DNA of 64,000 nucleotides from Methanobacterium_C sp963845285 (GTDB taxonomy: Archaea > Methanobacteriota > Methanobacteria > Methanobacteriales > Methanobacteriaceae): NCBI GenBank assembly GCA_963845285.1, contig CAWJRO010000005.1, positions 62,001 through 126,000 on the forward strand, written 5' to 3'. The first letter of the stretch is position 1. The number at the start of each line of letters is the position of its first letter. The notes under the pieces were generated by a model. It saw nothing but the letters and a program-made list of their open reading frames with translations, was not told where the DNA came from and ran no database searches. The position numbers and the translations under genes were made by a program. This document shows positions 29,148-36,863 of this stretch, one piece after another.

Positions 29148-30044
29148 TTATTCGAGTTCTCCGGTTTCCCAGTTGTATCCAACGAGTTTGTCGAACCCTG
29201 TTAATTTGGTTATTTTCTGTACTTCTGCCAGTGCTTCTGGGAATTCATGGGTTGTTGGTGGTAATTCAGTTAAGCCTACCCTTTTCCTGAGTTCTTTTGT
29301 TGCTGAGTTTATTGGAACACCGTGTCCTGTTTTAAGAACAAATGATCCTGTTGCTTTGTGTGCTGGTGCCATGTATCCTGCATGGGCTGCTTCGTTTCTT
29401 ATAGCTTTAACAACATCAACAATTTTTACGCCTCTTGGGCATCTTTCCTGGCATTCGTAACATGTTGTGCACATCCATATCGAATCATCAGATATGACAT
29501 CTTCTTTAAGACCCATAACAGCTCTTCTTACAACACTTCTTATCCTGTAAGGTGTTCTCCTTCCTGAAGGACATGCTCCAGTACATGTACCACACTGGAA
29601 ACAAATTGCTACTGTTTCTGCACCAGCGTCCATTATCTGCTGTTTGAAATTTGTATCAATATTCTCACGAGTTATAACATCAGTTTCTCTTCCTTCGAGT
29701 AAAGTCATACTACCACTCCTTTCGGTTTTGGGTTTATCAGATTTATTTTTCTTCTCTGTAACTGTTTTTGGCTCTGTTGATTCAATCTTTGCTTTTGGCT
29801 CTTCTTGTTTTTCTGTTGTCTCTGGTACTTTTTCCTCGGATATTTGAGGATCTTTGACTGTTTCTTTTTGTTGCGTGACTGGTTCTGTGGTTTCGGTTTC
29901 TTCAACAGTTTTCTGTTTTTTATCTTCCACTGCTTTCTCTGTTTTCACTTCTGACTCTGATTGTTCCACTGAATTCTCTGCTTCTTCTTTATCGGGTTCT
30001 TCGTCCCCGGTTAACATTTTTTTTAAGCGTTTTAGGGTTTTCAT
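29148..30044 (-). CDS. hdrC: CoB-CoM heterodisulfide reductase subunit C with a long acidic N-terminal extension
   Basis: The frame encodes 298 residues. From Met113 (29708) the protein is ordinary HdrC of 186 residues, carrying two 4Fe-4S motifs (CFQCGTCTGACP and CTTCYECQERCP) that pass electrons to HdrB. Residues 1-112 are a disordered, Glu/Lys/Thr-rich stretch unlike canonical HdrC. Met113 is preceded by its own ribosome site (GGAGTGG, three to four bases before ATG), so translation may begin there as well or instead. A TATA box at 30121-30132 fits a transcript that includes the extension. hdrB follows 12 bases later. Confidence 0.92.
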   Translation of the reverse strand: MKTLKRLKKMLTGDEEPDKEEAENSVEQSESEVKTEKAVEDKKQKTVEETETTEPVTQQKETVKDPQISEEKVPETTEKQEEPKAKIESTEPKTVTEKKNKSDKPKTERSGSMTLLEGRETDVITRENIDTNFKQQIMDAGAETVAICFQCGTCTGACPSGRRTPYRIRSVVRRAVMGLKEDVISDDSIWMCTTCYECQERCPRGVKIVDVVKAIRNEAAHAGYMAPAHKATGSFVLKTGHGVPINSATKELRKRVGLTELPPTTHEFPEALAEVQKITKLTGFDKLVGYNWETGELE

Positions 30045-30120
30045 TCTTGCTCACACCCTGATTGTTTTTATGTCTCTGTGTGAAAACTTATAATTTCCAT
30101 GTTTTAGGTGTGATGAACGC
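30045..30120. other. 5' untranslated region of hdrCB (inferred)
   Basis: Between the TATA box and the hdrC ATG; transcription would begin near 30095-30100. No conserved structure is obvious. Confidence 0.35.
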
Positions 30121-30132
30121 CACATATATAAG
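30121..30132 (-). promoter_or_regulatory. TATA box of the hdrCB operon
   Basis: The minus strand reads ACTTATATATGTGG, a strong archaeal TATA element about 80 bases before the upstream hdrC start. Confidence 0.5.
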
Positions 30133-30485
30133 TTGTGTAAAAATTGACAACTGTAACCTTTTTGATGACAGTGATTTTAATCACATTGTTCCATACTTCA
30201 AATTAGAAATTATCTGATTAAATTGTTTTCTAAAATTGTTTTTAAAAAAAATCTTTTAATTAAATTGATGAGAGATTCAAATTTTATTTGGGTAAATTTC
30301 AGATAATAGTGTTTTGCAGATCCTCTTATATTTTTTGCAAGGAAAAATTCTTTAACAAGTTCATCCTTACTTATACCATCTTTTTACAAATTTCATTTTA
30401 AGCTCATTAATTATAATCTGGTATAAAATATAATCTGATATAAAATCTTAAGTTATGAATTATCAGTCAAAAATTTGGAGATATT
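30133..30485. other. Divergent intergenic region hdrC / TGT-related gene
   Basis: AT-rich, no gene. GGTATAAAATATAATCTGATATAAAATC (in part) around 30420-30447 has two TATA-like elements facing the plus-strand gene at 30486. Confidence 0.4.
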
Positions 30486-31217
30486 ATGTTAGAAGTTAAA
30501 CTACACGACGGCCCTGCAAGACTCGGAAAATACGAAGATATAAAAACACCAGCAATACTCAAACCAGATGAATCATTACCACTTATAAAAGACGAACCAA
30601 TGCCTTACAACGTTCCAAAATCCCTGGCTGAGTGGTCTGTCAATCAAACAGTTGATAATGCCAAAAAAAGTGATGAACCTGGATTGAGCGTTATTCATGG
30701 CTCTAAATATCCGGATTTAAGGATTAAATGTGCTAATGAACTGGAAAAACTTGGAAGCACTGTTTTAATGGTTGCAAATTCAGAGAAGCTTTTGGAAAGG
30801 CCCATGGATCTTGTTGAGATCCTTGTGAAGATAAGGGAGAACATAAACCCAAATTCCGCAATTTATTTCCCATTTGCAGATGCTTCATTTATCCCGCTTC
30901 TAGCTTATCTGGGTGTTGACTTTTTTTCAGAAGATATATGTGAGTTCTACGCTTATTTAAATGTCCTGATGACTCCAACAACAAAATATGACCTCAAAAA
31001 GTACCATATATTTGATATGAACTTTGAAGAGCTCAAAGAATACAATGAAAAAACCATGGACTTCGTTTTGAGGGAAGTACGCGAAAATATCAAAAATGGA
31101 ACTCTCAGAAACCTTGTGGAAGAAAGGTGTTGTTCATCTCCAGAGGCAATGACAGCTTTAAGAATATTAGACAGGGATTATCCGGATTTTTTGGATAGAT
31201 ACACTCCTATCTACTGA
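30486..31217 (+). CDS. Archaeosine pathway (TGT/ArcS)-related protein, short form
   Basis: The 243-residue protein starts MLEVKLHDGPARLGKYEDIK, like the N-terminus of archaeosine tRNA-ribosyltransferase-like proteins (TgtA2/ArcS). It keeps the block IHGSKYPDLRIKCANEL and the region around ADASFIPLLAYLGVDFFSE. Full ArcS enzymes are much longer and have C-terminal lysine-lyase and PUA modules, which are absent here. It may be a stand-alone relative that works with other subunits in making G+15 in tRNA, or something different. A clear GGAGA site precedes the ATG. Assignment is by pattern and moderate. Confidence 0.55.
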   Translation: MLEVKLHDGPARLGKYEDIKTPAILKPDESLPLIKDEPMPYNVPKSLAEWSVNQTVDNAKKSDEPGLSVIHGSKYPDLRIKCANELEKLGSTVLMVANSEKLLERPMDLVEILVKIRENINPNSAIYFPFADASFIPLLAYLGVDFFSEDICEFYAYLNVLMTPTTKYDLKKYHIFDMNFEELKEYNEKTMDFVLREVRENIKNGTLRNLVEERCCSSPEAMTALRILDRDYPDFLDRYTPIY

Positions 31218-31269
31218 AATCTCTGAAAACTATTCATTTTTTTAGATATTTATTTTTTTAAAAAAAATA

Positions 31270-31376
31270 GAGAGTGTCTCAAGATTAATTTTCACATATA
31301 AAATTTTGCTTATTTTTGAATTTAAAGCTTTACCTACCCTTATTTTTTTGCAAATTCTGAACTATAAGACAGCCTC
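31270..31376 (-). mobile_element. 105-bp MITE family, copy 7
   Basis: The reverse-oriented copy starts GAGAGTGTCTCAAG and ends ACTATAAGACAGCCTC, with the family interior TGAATTTAAAGCTTTACC. AATA flanks both ends, a possible 4-bp target duplication. It lies between two genes facing each other; the rest of 31218-31575 holds no gene. Confidence 0.87.
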
Positions 31377-31575
31377 AATATTGAAATTTCAACTAATCTT
31401 TAAAAACTGTTAAAATGTCTAAAAATTCGTTTTTAATACAAAAAAACTGTTTATTAAAGTTCTAAAAAATAAAGTTCTAAAAAATAAATAAAAAAGAACA
31501 CATTCCAAAAAAATAACATCAGAATGTCTTAATTGTTTAAGGTTAAGTCTTAAGTGTTGAAGGTTAATCTTTGGT

Positions 31576-32154
31576 TTAATCTTTTTTAATTGAAGAAATC
31601 AGATAATGGTACGGACTCACATCAACAGGTTCCAGTACCTCAAACCCATATTGATTCAATATACTTTCCACATCTGATGGGCTGATCCTCACATCAAAAG
31701 GTGGACCCTTCACTGATTCTATTTTCTTAAATTCAACCAAAGCAAATATACCTTCAGGTTTTACAACCCGTTGAATCTCATTCATTACCTCTTCAACTTC
31801 ATCTTCTGCAACAAAACCGTGCATAACATTGGCCATAACACCAACATCAACAGAGTTATCTTTTAAAGGTAATTTTTGGGTTAAATCTGCAACCTTTGCC
31901 TCAATATTGGTTATCCCCCTATTTTGAACTTGTTTTTTCACTTGGTCTATGGATTCTTCATAGACATCCAGAGCATAGACCTTACTTCCTTCTCCAACAA
32001 TAGAAGATGCAGCTATTGAAATGTAGCCGTCACCACAGCCCGCATCCAGGAATGTATCTCCAACTTTTAAACCAGTTTTTTCAAGTACTGTTTCAGCACT
32101 TAAAACATCTTTACTAGATTTACCATGATGCTTGTGTCCATGTTTATCAGACAT
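31576..32154 (-). CDS. Class I SAM-dependent methyltransferase
   Basis: The 192-residue protein has the Rossmann SAM-binding motif I (GDTFLDAGCGDGYISIAAS near residues 33-51), an acidic residue at the end of strand 2 (VYALDVYEES), and the post-motif VGVMANVMHGF. The first 15 residues are His/Lys-rich (KHGHKHHGKS), which may bind metal or be incidental. It resembles UbiE/arsenite methyltransferase-like proteins, but I see no Cys triad; the substrate is unknown. It has a GAGGCGAT ribosome site. Confidence 0.85.
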   Translation of the reverse strand: MSDKHGHKHHGKSSKDVLSAETVLEKTGLKVGDTFLDAGCGDGYISIAASSIVGEGSKVYALDVYEESIDQVKKQVQNRGITNIEAKVADLTQKLPLKDNSVDVGVMANVMHGFVAEDEVEEVMNEIQRVVKPEGIFALVEFKKIESVKGPPFDVRISPSDVESILNQYGFEVLEPVDVSPYHYLISSIKKD

Positions 32155-32189
32155 TTTATCGCCTCTTCCAATAATGAATATATTTAAAT

Positions 32190-32226
32190 CCTTAAATTGG
32201 TATGTTTATGTTTAAATTGGTATGTT
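32190..32226. repeat. Direct repeat upstream of the methyltransferase
   Basis: TTAAATTGGTATGTTTA occurs twice in tandem here, just upstream of the methyltransferase ATG at 32154; a regulator site or a chance duplication. Confidence 0.5.
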
Positions 32227-32311
32227 TAAGTCTCTTTTTTACGTTTAATTTTTACGTTTAATAATTTATCTTAATATTACTATTTAATAAAAATTTAATA
32301 AAAAAAGAATA

Positions 32312-32332
32312 GCTGAAAAACTAATTTTCAGC
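32312..32332 (-). terminator. Hairpin downstream of the ABC transporter operon
   Basis: GCTGAAAA, loop ACTAA, TTTTCAGC form a perfect 8-bp stem about 95 bases after the permease stop codon, on the transcript of the ABC operon. ATTTTCAGCCCATAA is repeated directly after it. T-rich sequence follows on the minus strand (from 32311 downward). Confidence 0.5.
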
Positions 32333-32426
32333 CCATAAATTTTCAGCCCATAAGATTTGACCATAAATTTCCATTTTAGTGCGTTTTTTATGTGGTCTGA
32401 AACATTTGATTTTTTTTATTATTTCT

Positions 32427-33713
32427 TCAGCTTTCCGCTCTCATTCTCGTTTTAGAGAACAAGAAAACTCCTATAGCAAATAAAACCACTGCAAGTATGA
32501 GGCTCATCATAACATCAAATGATATTGCATTCCATCCTTCCCCATAGATTAAGGTAGCACGTAATGCATTTAGAGTGTTTGTCCATGGGAGGAAGTCATA
32601 GATTTGAATTGTGTGGCCCATGAAGTTTCCTATAACTGCTTGTGGGAGCTGGAAGAATGCACCGACAGCAAAACTCATTGGCACCACGATAAGAGTTCCA
32701 AGGCTTGATGCCTGCTTTGCATCCCTTGCAAAGGCCGCTATGATCATTCCCAGTGATATTGATGATAAACCACCAATTACGCCGACAATTACAGCGAGAA
32801 TTAACGATGCAACTCCTCCCTGCCAGTGGAATCCCATTGCTATGGCCACAGCAAAGAGTATTATTACTTGTGCTGCTGCAACAAGTGACCATGGAATGAC
32901 TCCACCAAAGAGGAAGTCAAATGATGTCATCTTAGACATTTTAAGTCTTCTGAGTGTTCCGCTTTCCACTTCTTTTGTGAGTATTGTTGCAACGCTGGTT
33001 GCAAGAAGAAGTATGGCAAATATTATCATTCCTGGAGCAATGAAATCAAAGCTTGTGAATGATTCTGTTCCCGGGATTCCTTCTACATTACTCTGGATGA
33101 ATTTTTGAGGTTCAGCACCAGGAGTTCCCTTGATACTATTCTGGACATTTGTGACAAGCTGGTCCTGGTACCCACTTAAAACACCCACAAGTATGCCTTG
33201 GGTTGTTCCAAAGCCCATGTAACCTGTGTCACCACGGATTATCAAAGTTGAAGTGCTTGTATTTGAGGAGTTCAGCCCTGTGGTTGTAGTTAATACACTT
33301 GATCCTAAAGTAGCTGATTGGACCGTGCTTGTTATCAACGAAGATGCTGATTTTGAGAAGTCCGCAGGGATTATGAGTTCTGCATCAGCATCTCTCTGTT
33401 TTACCATTTGATTCGCGGTGGATTCATTGGTTTTTGTAATGTTAAACATATGCACATCACTGCTTTGATATTTAACATCCCCTAAAAGCGTTGTAAGGTT
33501 GTCTCCAAAGTTCACCTGTTCTCCAGACATGGTAGTTCCTTGGTCGTAGTTTACAATTGCAAGGTTGTGTGGCTCATTTGATTCACCCATATTTCCAAAT
33601 GCAAATCCAAAAACAAGCATGAACATCATTGGAAATAGCAGGATAAAAAAGAGACCTCTTCTGTCCCTTAAAACTTCCTTTAAATCTTTTACTGCTATAC
33701 TCATGAATTTCAT
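32427..33713 (-). CDS. ABC-2 type transporter permease
   Basis: The 428-residue protein has one N-terminal span (RRGLFFILLFPMMFMLVFGF), a ~190-residue extracytoplasmic domain, and five to six C-terminal spans starting around residue 220 with FIAPGMIIFAILLLATSVAT, the standard ABC-2 (YhfG/DrrB-like) topology. ESGTLRRLKMSKM after the second span is the typical coupling-helix region. It starts four bases after the ATPase gene stop and is its membrane partner. It is likely an exporter of a drug or lipid; substrate unknown. Confidence 0.9.
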   Translation of the reverse strand: MKFMSIAVKDLKEVLRDRRGLFFILLFPMMFMLVFGFAFGNMGESNEPHNLAIVNYDQGTTMSGEQVNFGDNLTTLLGDVKYQSSDVHMFNITKTNESTANQMVKQRDADAELIIPADFSKSASSLITSTVQSATLGSSVLTTTTGLNSSNTSTSTLIIRGDTGYMGFGTTQGILVGVLSGYQDQLVTNVQNSIKGTPGAEPQKFIQSNVEGIPGTESFTSFDFIAPGMIIFAILLLATSVATILTKEVESGTLRRLKMSKMTSFDFLFGGVIPWSLVAAAQVIILFAVAIAMGFHWQGGVASLILAVIVGVIGGLSSISLGMIIAAFARDAKQASSLGTLIVVPMSFAVGAFFQLPQAVIGNFMGHTIQIYDFLPWTNTLNALRATLIYGEGWNAISFDVMMSLILAVVLFAIGVFLFSKTRMRAES

Positions 33714-33717
33714 TTTT

Positions 33718-34659
33718 TCACTCCCTCAGTCCTGATCCTGTCAGCTCTATGAAAACATCCTCAAGTGTGTTCTGGCGAAGAGCAAGATCTTCTATTCTAA
33801 CCCCAACCCTCTCAACGTTTTCCATTACTCTTGGAAGCTTACTGACCGCATCCAGCGCCCGCAGGTTGATCCTTCCATCAAGCTCAACCACTGATATGAT
33901 GTCTTCAAGTTCTTTAAGAGATTTAATGACGTCATCGTTTCTTTTAGGGTCTGAAAGTTTCATTTCAACCACGTCACCTTCCCCAACCTCTTTTTTAAGA
34001 TTTTCAGGGGTTTCAAGGCGCAGTAATTTGCCGTGATCAATTATTGCAACTCTATCGCTGAGCCTGTCTGCTTCATCCATGAGGTGTGTGGTTAAAATTA
34101 CAGTTTTACCTTCCTCATCCCTTAATGAACGTATATAATTCCATAAAACTCTTTTTGACTGTGGATCCAATCCCTCAGATGGTTCATCAAGAACCACAAT
34201 TTCAGGTCCATGTATAACTGCCAGAGCCAGATTTAATCTGCGTTTCATACCCCCTGAAAGCTTTGAAGCTACAACATTTGCTTTATCTGCGAGAAAAAGC
34301 TGTTCAAGCAGTTCATCTATTCGTGACTTTAAAATGTCACCTGGTACCTTGTACATATCCCCCATAAGTTTCAGGTTTTCTCTGCACGTTAAGTTTTCCC
34401 AAAAAACCAGGTCCTGTGGACAGATTCCAATTGTTTCTTTATCTATTTCATGAACGTCCTTGCCGTTTATTGTTATTTGTCCGCTTGTTGGGCGCAGCAA
34501 TCCCACCACCATATTGATGGATGTGGTCTTTCCAGCACCGTTAGGTCCAAGAAACCCAAAAACTTCGCCCCTTTTTATTTGAAGATCGAGACCATCAACA
34601 GCCACTAAATCCCCGTATTTTTTCTGAAGATTCATGGCTTCTATAATAAAATCATCCAT
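33718..34659 (-). CDS. ABC transporter ATP-binding protein
   Basis: The 313-residue ATPase has the Walker A motif GPNGAGKTTSIN (residues 39-50), the Q-loop CPQDLVFWENLT, the signature LSGGMKRRLNLA, the Walker B IVVLDEPSEGLDP and the H-loop TTHLMDEADRLS. The C-terminal ~90 residues (VVEMKLSDPKRN onward) form the domain usual in DrrA/CcmA-type drug export ATPases. It is translationally adjacent to the ABC-2 permease. The PadR gene and its operator upstream suggest substrate-induced expression. Confidence 0.95.
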   Translation of the reverse strand: MDDFIIEAMNLQKKYGDLVAVDGLDLQIKRGEVFGFLGPNGAGKTTSINMVVGLLRPTSGQITINGKDVHEIDKETIGICPQDLVFWENLTCRENLKLMGDMYKVPGDILKSRIDELLEQLFLADKANVVASKLSGGMKRRLNLALAVIHGPEIVVLDEPSEGLDPQSKRVLWNYIRSLRDEEGKTVILTTHLMDEADRLSDRVAIIDHGKLLRLETPENLKKEVGEGDVVEMKLSDPKRNDDVIKSLKELEDIISVVELDGRINLRALDAVSKLPRVMENVERVGVRIEDLALRQNTLEDVFIELTGSGLRE

Positions 34660-34894
34660 ATTTTACCACCCATTCAAATTTAAAAAATCCTTTAATTTAA
34701 TGAATTATTAATTTAACTGCATATTAACGTTTGTAAAGTTAATTTTCTGATTTTCTATTTTTTAATTTAATTATAATGCTGAATTGAGAGTATAAAAGTT
34801 GCATACCTTAACGTGGATAAATGCCAATGATACTTTTATCAATTTTATGCACATCACTACCATCAAAACCTGCCCACTGGAAAATGCAATAATT

Positions 34895-35037
34895 CAACCA
34901 TCATATTAATAGAATTGGTTTTCCAGCCAGTTAAGTCCTAAAAAGCCAAAACCTCTTTATTTTTAATTTCTAAATCTGATTTATCTACAGCTAAAAAATC
35001 TCCGTATTTTTTCGAGAAATTTTGAGTCTATATTATG
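34895..35037 (-). pseudogene. Decayed N-terminal fragment of a second ABC ATPase
   Basis: The minus strand reads FLEKYGDFLAVDKSDLEIKN then EVLAF, stop, DLTGWKTNSINMMV. This aligns with residues 8-53 of the intact ATPase next door (LQKKYGDLVAVDGLDLQIKR, then EVFGFLGPNGAGKTTSINMV). The Walker A loop is broken (GPNGAGKTT became stop-DLTGWKTN). It is a remnant of a duplicated ATPase gene, lying between the intact ATPase and the small membrane protein. Confidence 0.85.
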
Positions 35038-35071
35038 TATTCACTCTTAAAATTCATTCATTCCATCTCCC

Positions 35072-35272
35072 TCAATTTTTCATAAACCTCAAGTTGTGAT
35101 CAGTTTTTGCAGTCTTATTGTGTCGCACCGAGCTGATCATGTGACCTACGACTATCATTGCCATTATGAAGCCTATTATGCTCCCTATGTTCCCAAGTAA
35201 TGAGAATAATGTGCCCATTATTACTAATAATACTCCTATGCCAATCCATTGATAATTAACCATATTTTTCAA
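35072..35272 (-). CDS. Small two-span membrane protein
   Basis: The 66-residue protein (63 if ATG 35263 is used) has two hydrophobic spans (WIGIGVLLVIMGTLFSLLG and IGSIIGFIMAMIVVGHMI) joined by a very short turn, and a basic C-terminal tail. It follows padR by 24 bases and precedes the ABC genes, so it is in the same operon. Function unknown; it could be an accessory to the exporter. Confidence 0.65.
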   Translation of the reverse strand: MKNMVNYQWIGIGVLLVIMGTLFSLLGNIGSIIGFIMAMIVVGHMISSVRHNKTAKTDHNLRFMKN

Positions 35273-35296
35273 CTCTTTTTATATTATGTTTCCATT

Positions 35297-35809
35297 TTAT
35301 TCCATTTTCATTAATTTTTCATAAAACTCCAGTGAATTTTCCAATTCGTTGATACCATATTCAAGGACTTTAAATGCAATAGGCTGCATGTTAGTACCAT
35401 AAATTTCCTTCTTTTTCAAAGCTTCATGGTACATTTGTAATCTAGCTTCGTACATAGGTTTAATTACTTTTATACGGCTTTCTTTAGGTATTAAGTCAAA
35501 AAACACAGCCTGTACTTTGAATCCAAAGTCATCAAATTCTGGCGTTAAAGGAGTAGCTACCATCTCAAACAACTGCTTTTTCCCATTTTCAGTAATATGA
35601 TACACTTTTTTATTCATTTTTTCACCAAGAATCTCTTTTCCCTCGATAAAGCCATTTTTTTCCAGTTTTGCCAGCGTAGAATATAGTACGTTGTTATTCA
35701 ACTTGAAATATGGATTTCCGAAGTACTCTTTTAAATTTTTTTTAAGCAGATATCCATGACTTGGCTTGAGGTAGATCATACCTAAAATCATGAGGTCTGT
35801 ATTTGCCAT
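35297..35809 (-). CDS. PadR-family transcriptional regulator
   Basis: The 170-residue protein has the PadR winged-helix domain (DLMILGMIYLKPSHGYLLKK, NNNVLYSTLAKLEKNGFIEG, KKVYHITENGKKQL) and a C-terminal helical dimerisation region of the Vir-like subtype (YEARLQMYHEALKKKEIYG). Such repressors typically control adjacent efflux genes and leave the DNA upon binding a toxic ligand. It leads the ABC export operon. Two ATGT-N8-ACAT motifs, the known PadR recognition pattern, lie 24-55 bases before its ATG. GGTGA is the ribosome site. Confidence 0.92.
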   Translation of the reverse strand: MANTDLMILGMIYLKPSHGYLLKKNLKEYFGNPYFKLNNNVLYSTLAKLEKNGFIEGKEILGEKMNKKVYHITENGKKQLFEMVATPLTPEFDDFGFKVQAVFFDLIPKESRIKVIKPMYEARLQMYHEALKKKEIYGTNMQPIAFKVLEYGINELENSLEFYEKLMKME

Positions 35810-35832
35810 TCTTTCACCTTTTGAGATTTTGT

Positions 35833-35864
35833 ATGTTATTCATTACATATGTTAAATTTAACAT
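35833..35864. promoter_or_regulatory. Tandem PadR operators, ATGT-N8-ACAT twice
   Basis: ATGTTATTCATTACAT (35833-35848) is directly followed by ATGTTAAATTTAACAT (35849-35864). The second is a perfect 16-bp palindrome, 18 bp with flanks. Both fit the PadR consensus and sit just upstream of padR, so autoregulation of the operon is likely. Confidence 0.75.
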
Positions 35865-35913
35865 AGGTTAATTTTAACATTTTATTTTCTGGTATTTATA
35901 TTTTTCTAAAATT

Positions 35914-36056
35914 AGGGGATTGTCAAGTTGGTGGGTGTTGGGCTTGTTCACCATTATTTCAAATGGTAAATTACCTTTCTTTCATTCAATGAAGACACAT
36001 GAACTCTAAAAATATTTGGATATTAATTTGCAACCCCCCAACAATTTGAATCCCTA
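35914..36056. mobile_element. Possible degenerate small inverted-repeat element
   Basis: The ends AGGGGATTGTCAAGTTGG and, inverted, AGGGATTCAAATTGTTGG are imperfect inverted repeats enclosing about 140 bases. They resemble the IS6-like ends of the 355-bp element at 11778 (TGTCAAAAACTTGGGGG). The transposase remnant follows at 36157. Tentative. Confidence 0.4.
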
Positions 36057-36128
36057 AAATTAATTTAACTAATTTAAGAGGTAAAAAATGGTATCATATT
36101 GTTTACACCTACCAAATAGTCTTTTTTC

Positions 36129-36142
36129 ATGACATATGTCAT
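36129..36142. repeat. Perfect 14-bp palindrome
   Basis: ATGACATATGTCAT is a perfect palindrome upstream of the transposase remnant; regulator site or chance. Confidence 0.4.
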
Positions 36143-36156
36143 TAATTTGCCCATTT

Positions 36157-36432
36157 TCGTTAAATATCTCTGATATGGAAATTATAATAGACAGAAGCAC
36201 ACTGTGTATTTACAAAAGATCTGGAAGCCAAATAAAAAAAAACTTACACCTAAAATAGGACATCTAAATTTAATTAACAAAAAACAGACACTCACCACTC
36301 AGACCATTCTTAAACATGTTCAGAGGCATTTCAAAGAAAAACCTAAACACATACATCAAATTCTTCCAATTCACCTTCAACAACAGTATCAACTGACTAC
36401 AAAAAGCCCTACTCATCATATTAAAAATATGA
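36157..36432 (+). pseudogene. Transposase C-terminal remnant
   Basis: One plus-strand frame, interrupted by five stops, reads SLNISDMEIIIDRSTLCIYK and then TKNRHSPLRPFLNMFRGISK-KNLNTYIKFFQFTFNN (split here for length), stop, LQKALLIIL. The block LRPFLNMFRGISKK...YIKFFQF resembles the C-terminal helix of DDE transposases of the IS6/IS1595 type (pattern LRxFLxxFRGISxKYLxxYLxxF). The gene is dead; the N-terminal catalytic part is missing. Confidence 0.65.
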
Positions 36433-36525
36433 ACACACCAAGATGAGAACGACCTCTCGACTGAAACTGAAATTATTTCATGTATGATATGCATACATTA
36501 AACAATGAAGTTCATGGGTGGTAAT

Positions 36526-36729
36526 ATGATAGAAAAGATCGAAATCAGCATGATAAATGGGGCAGTGCACAACTTTAAAAAGAGTGAATTTGGAGTTAAC
36601 AACATAGAACTTAATGAAATGACAGGTTTTATCGAAATAAGTTACAATCCAAAGGAAAACGAGACAAAACATGTGATCATACCCATACAAAACGTTGAAA
36701 AATGTGAATATGTTATGAAAAAGGGATGA
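36526..36729 (+). CDS. Hypothetical small protein, 67 residues
   Basis: I do not recognise it. ATG 36526 has GGGTGGTAAT directly upstream; an ATG at 36505 lacks such a site. The product (MIEKIEISMINGAVHNFKKS...) is a compact mixed-charge soluble protein with predicted beta strands (GFIEISYNP, HVIIPIQNVEKCEY), similar in style to small YjbR/DUF-like domains used in phage or plasmid regions. It lies between transposase debris and the Dam-type methylase, in what looks like an accessory region. Confidence 0.6.
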   Translation: MIEKIEISMINGAVHNFKKSEFGVNNIELNEMTGFIEISYNPKENETKHVIIPIQNVEKCEYVMKKG

Positions 36730-36863
36730 AAGCTGTTAAAAGTGAAGTAAACGGTGAATTATTGAACCCTAAAAATATGTTTTTAAACTGAAGTAAGAAG
36801 GATTTTTTAAACTGAATTAAGAGGAATATAAAATTAAGAAGGATATAATAGTTGAAATAGAAA

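Noticed and set aside
36204..36446. An 80-residue plus-strand reading frame rich in Lys, His, Gln and Thr.
   Set aside because: Its composition is low-complexity; the transposase-like similarity is in another frame, so it is a shadow of a dead gene.
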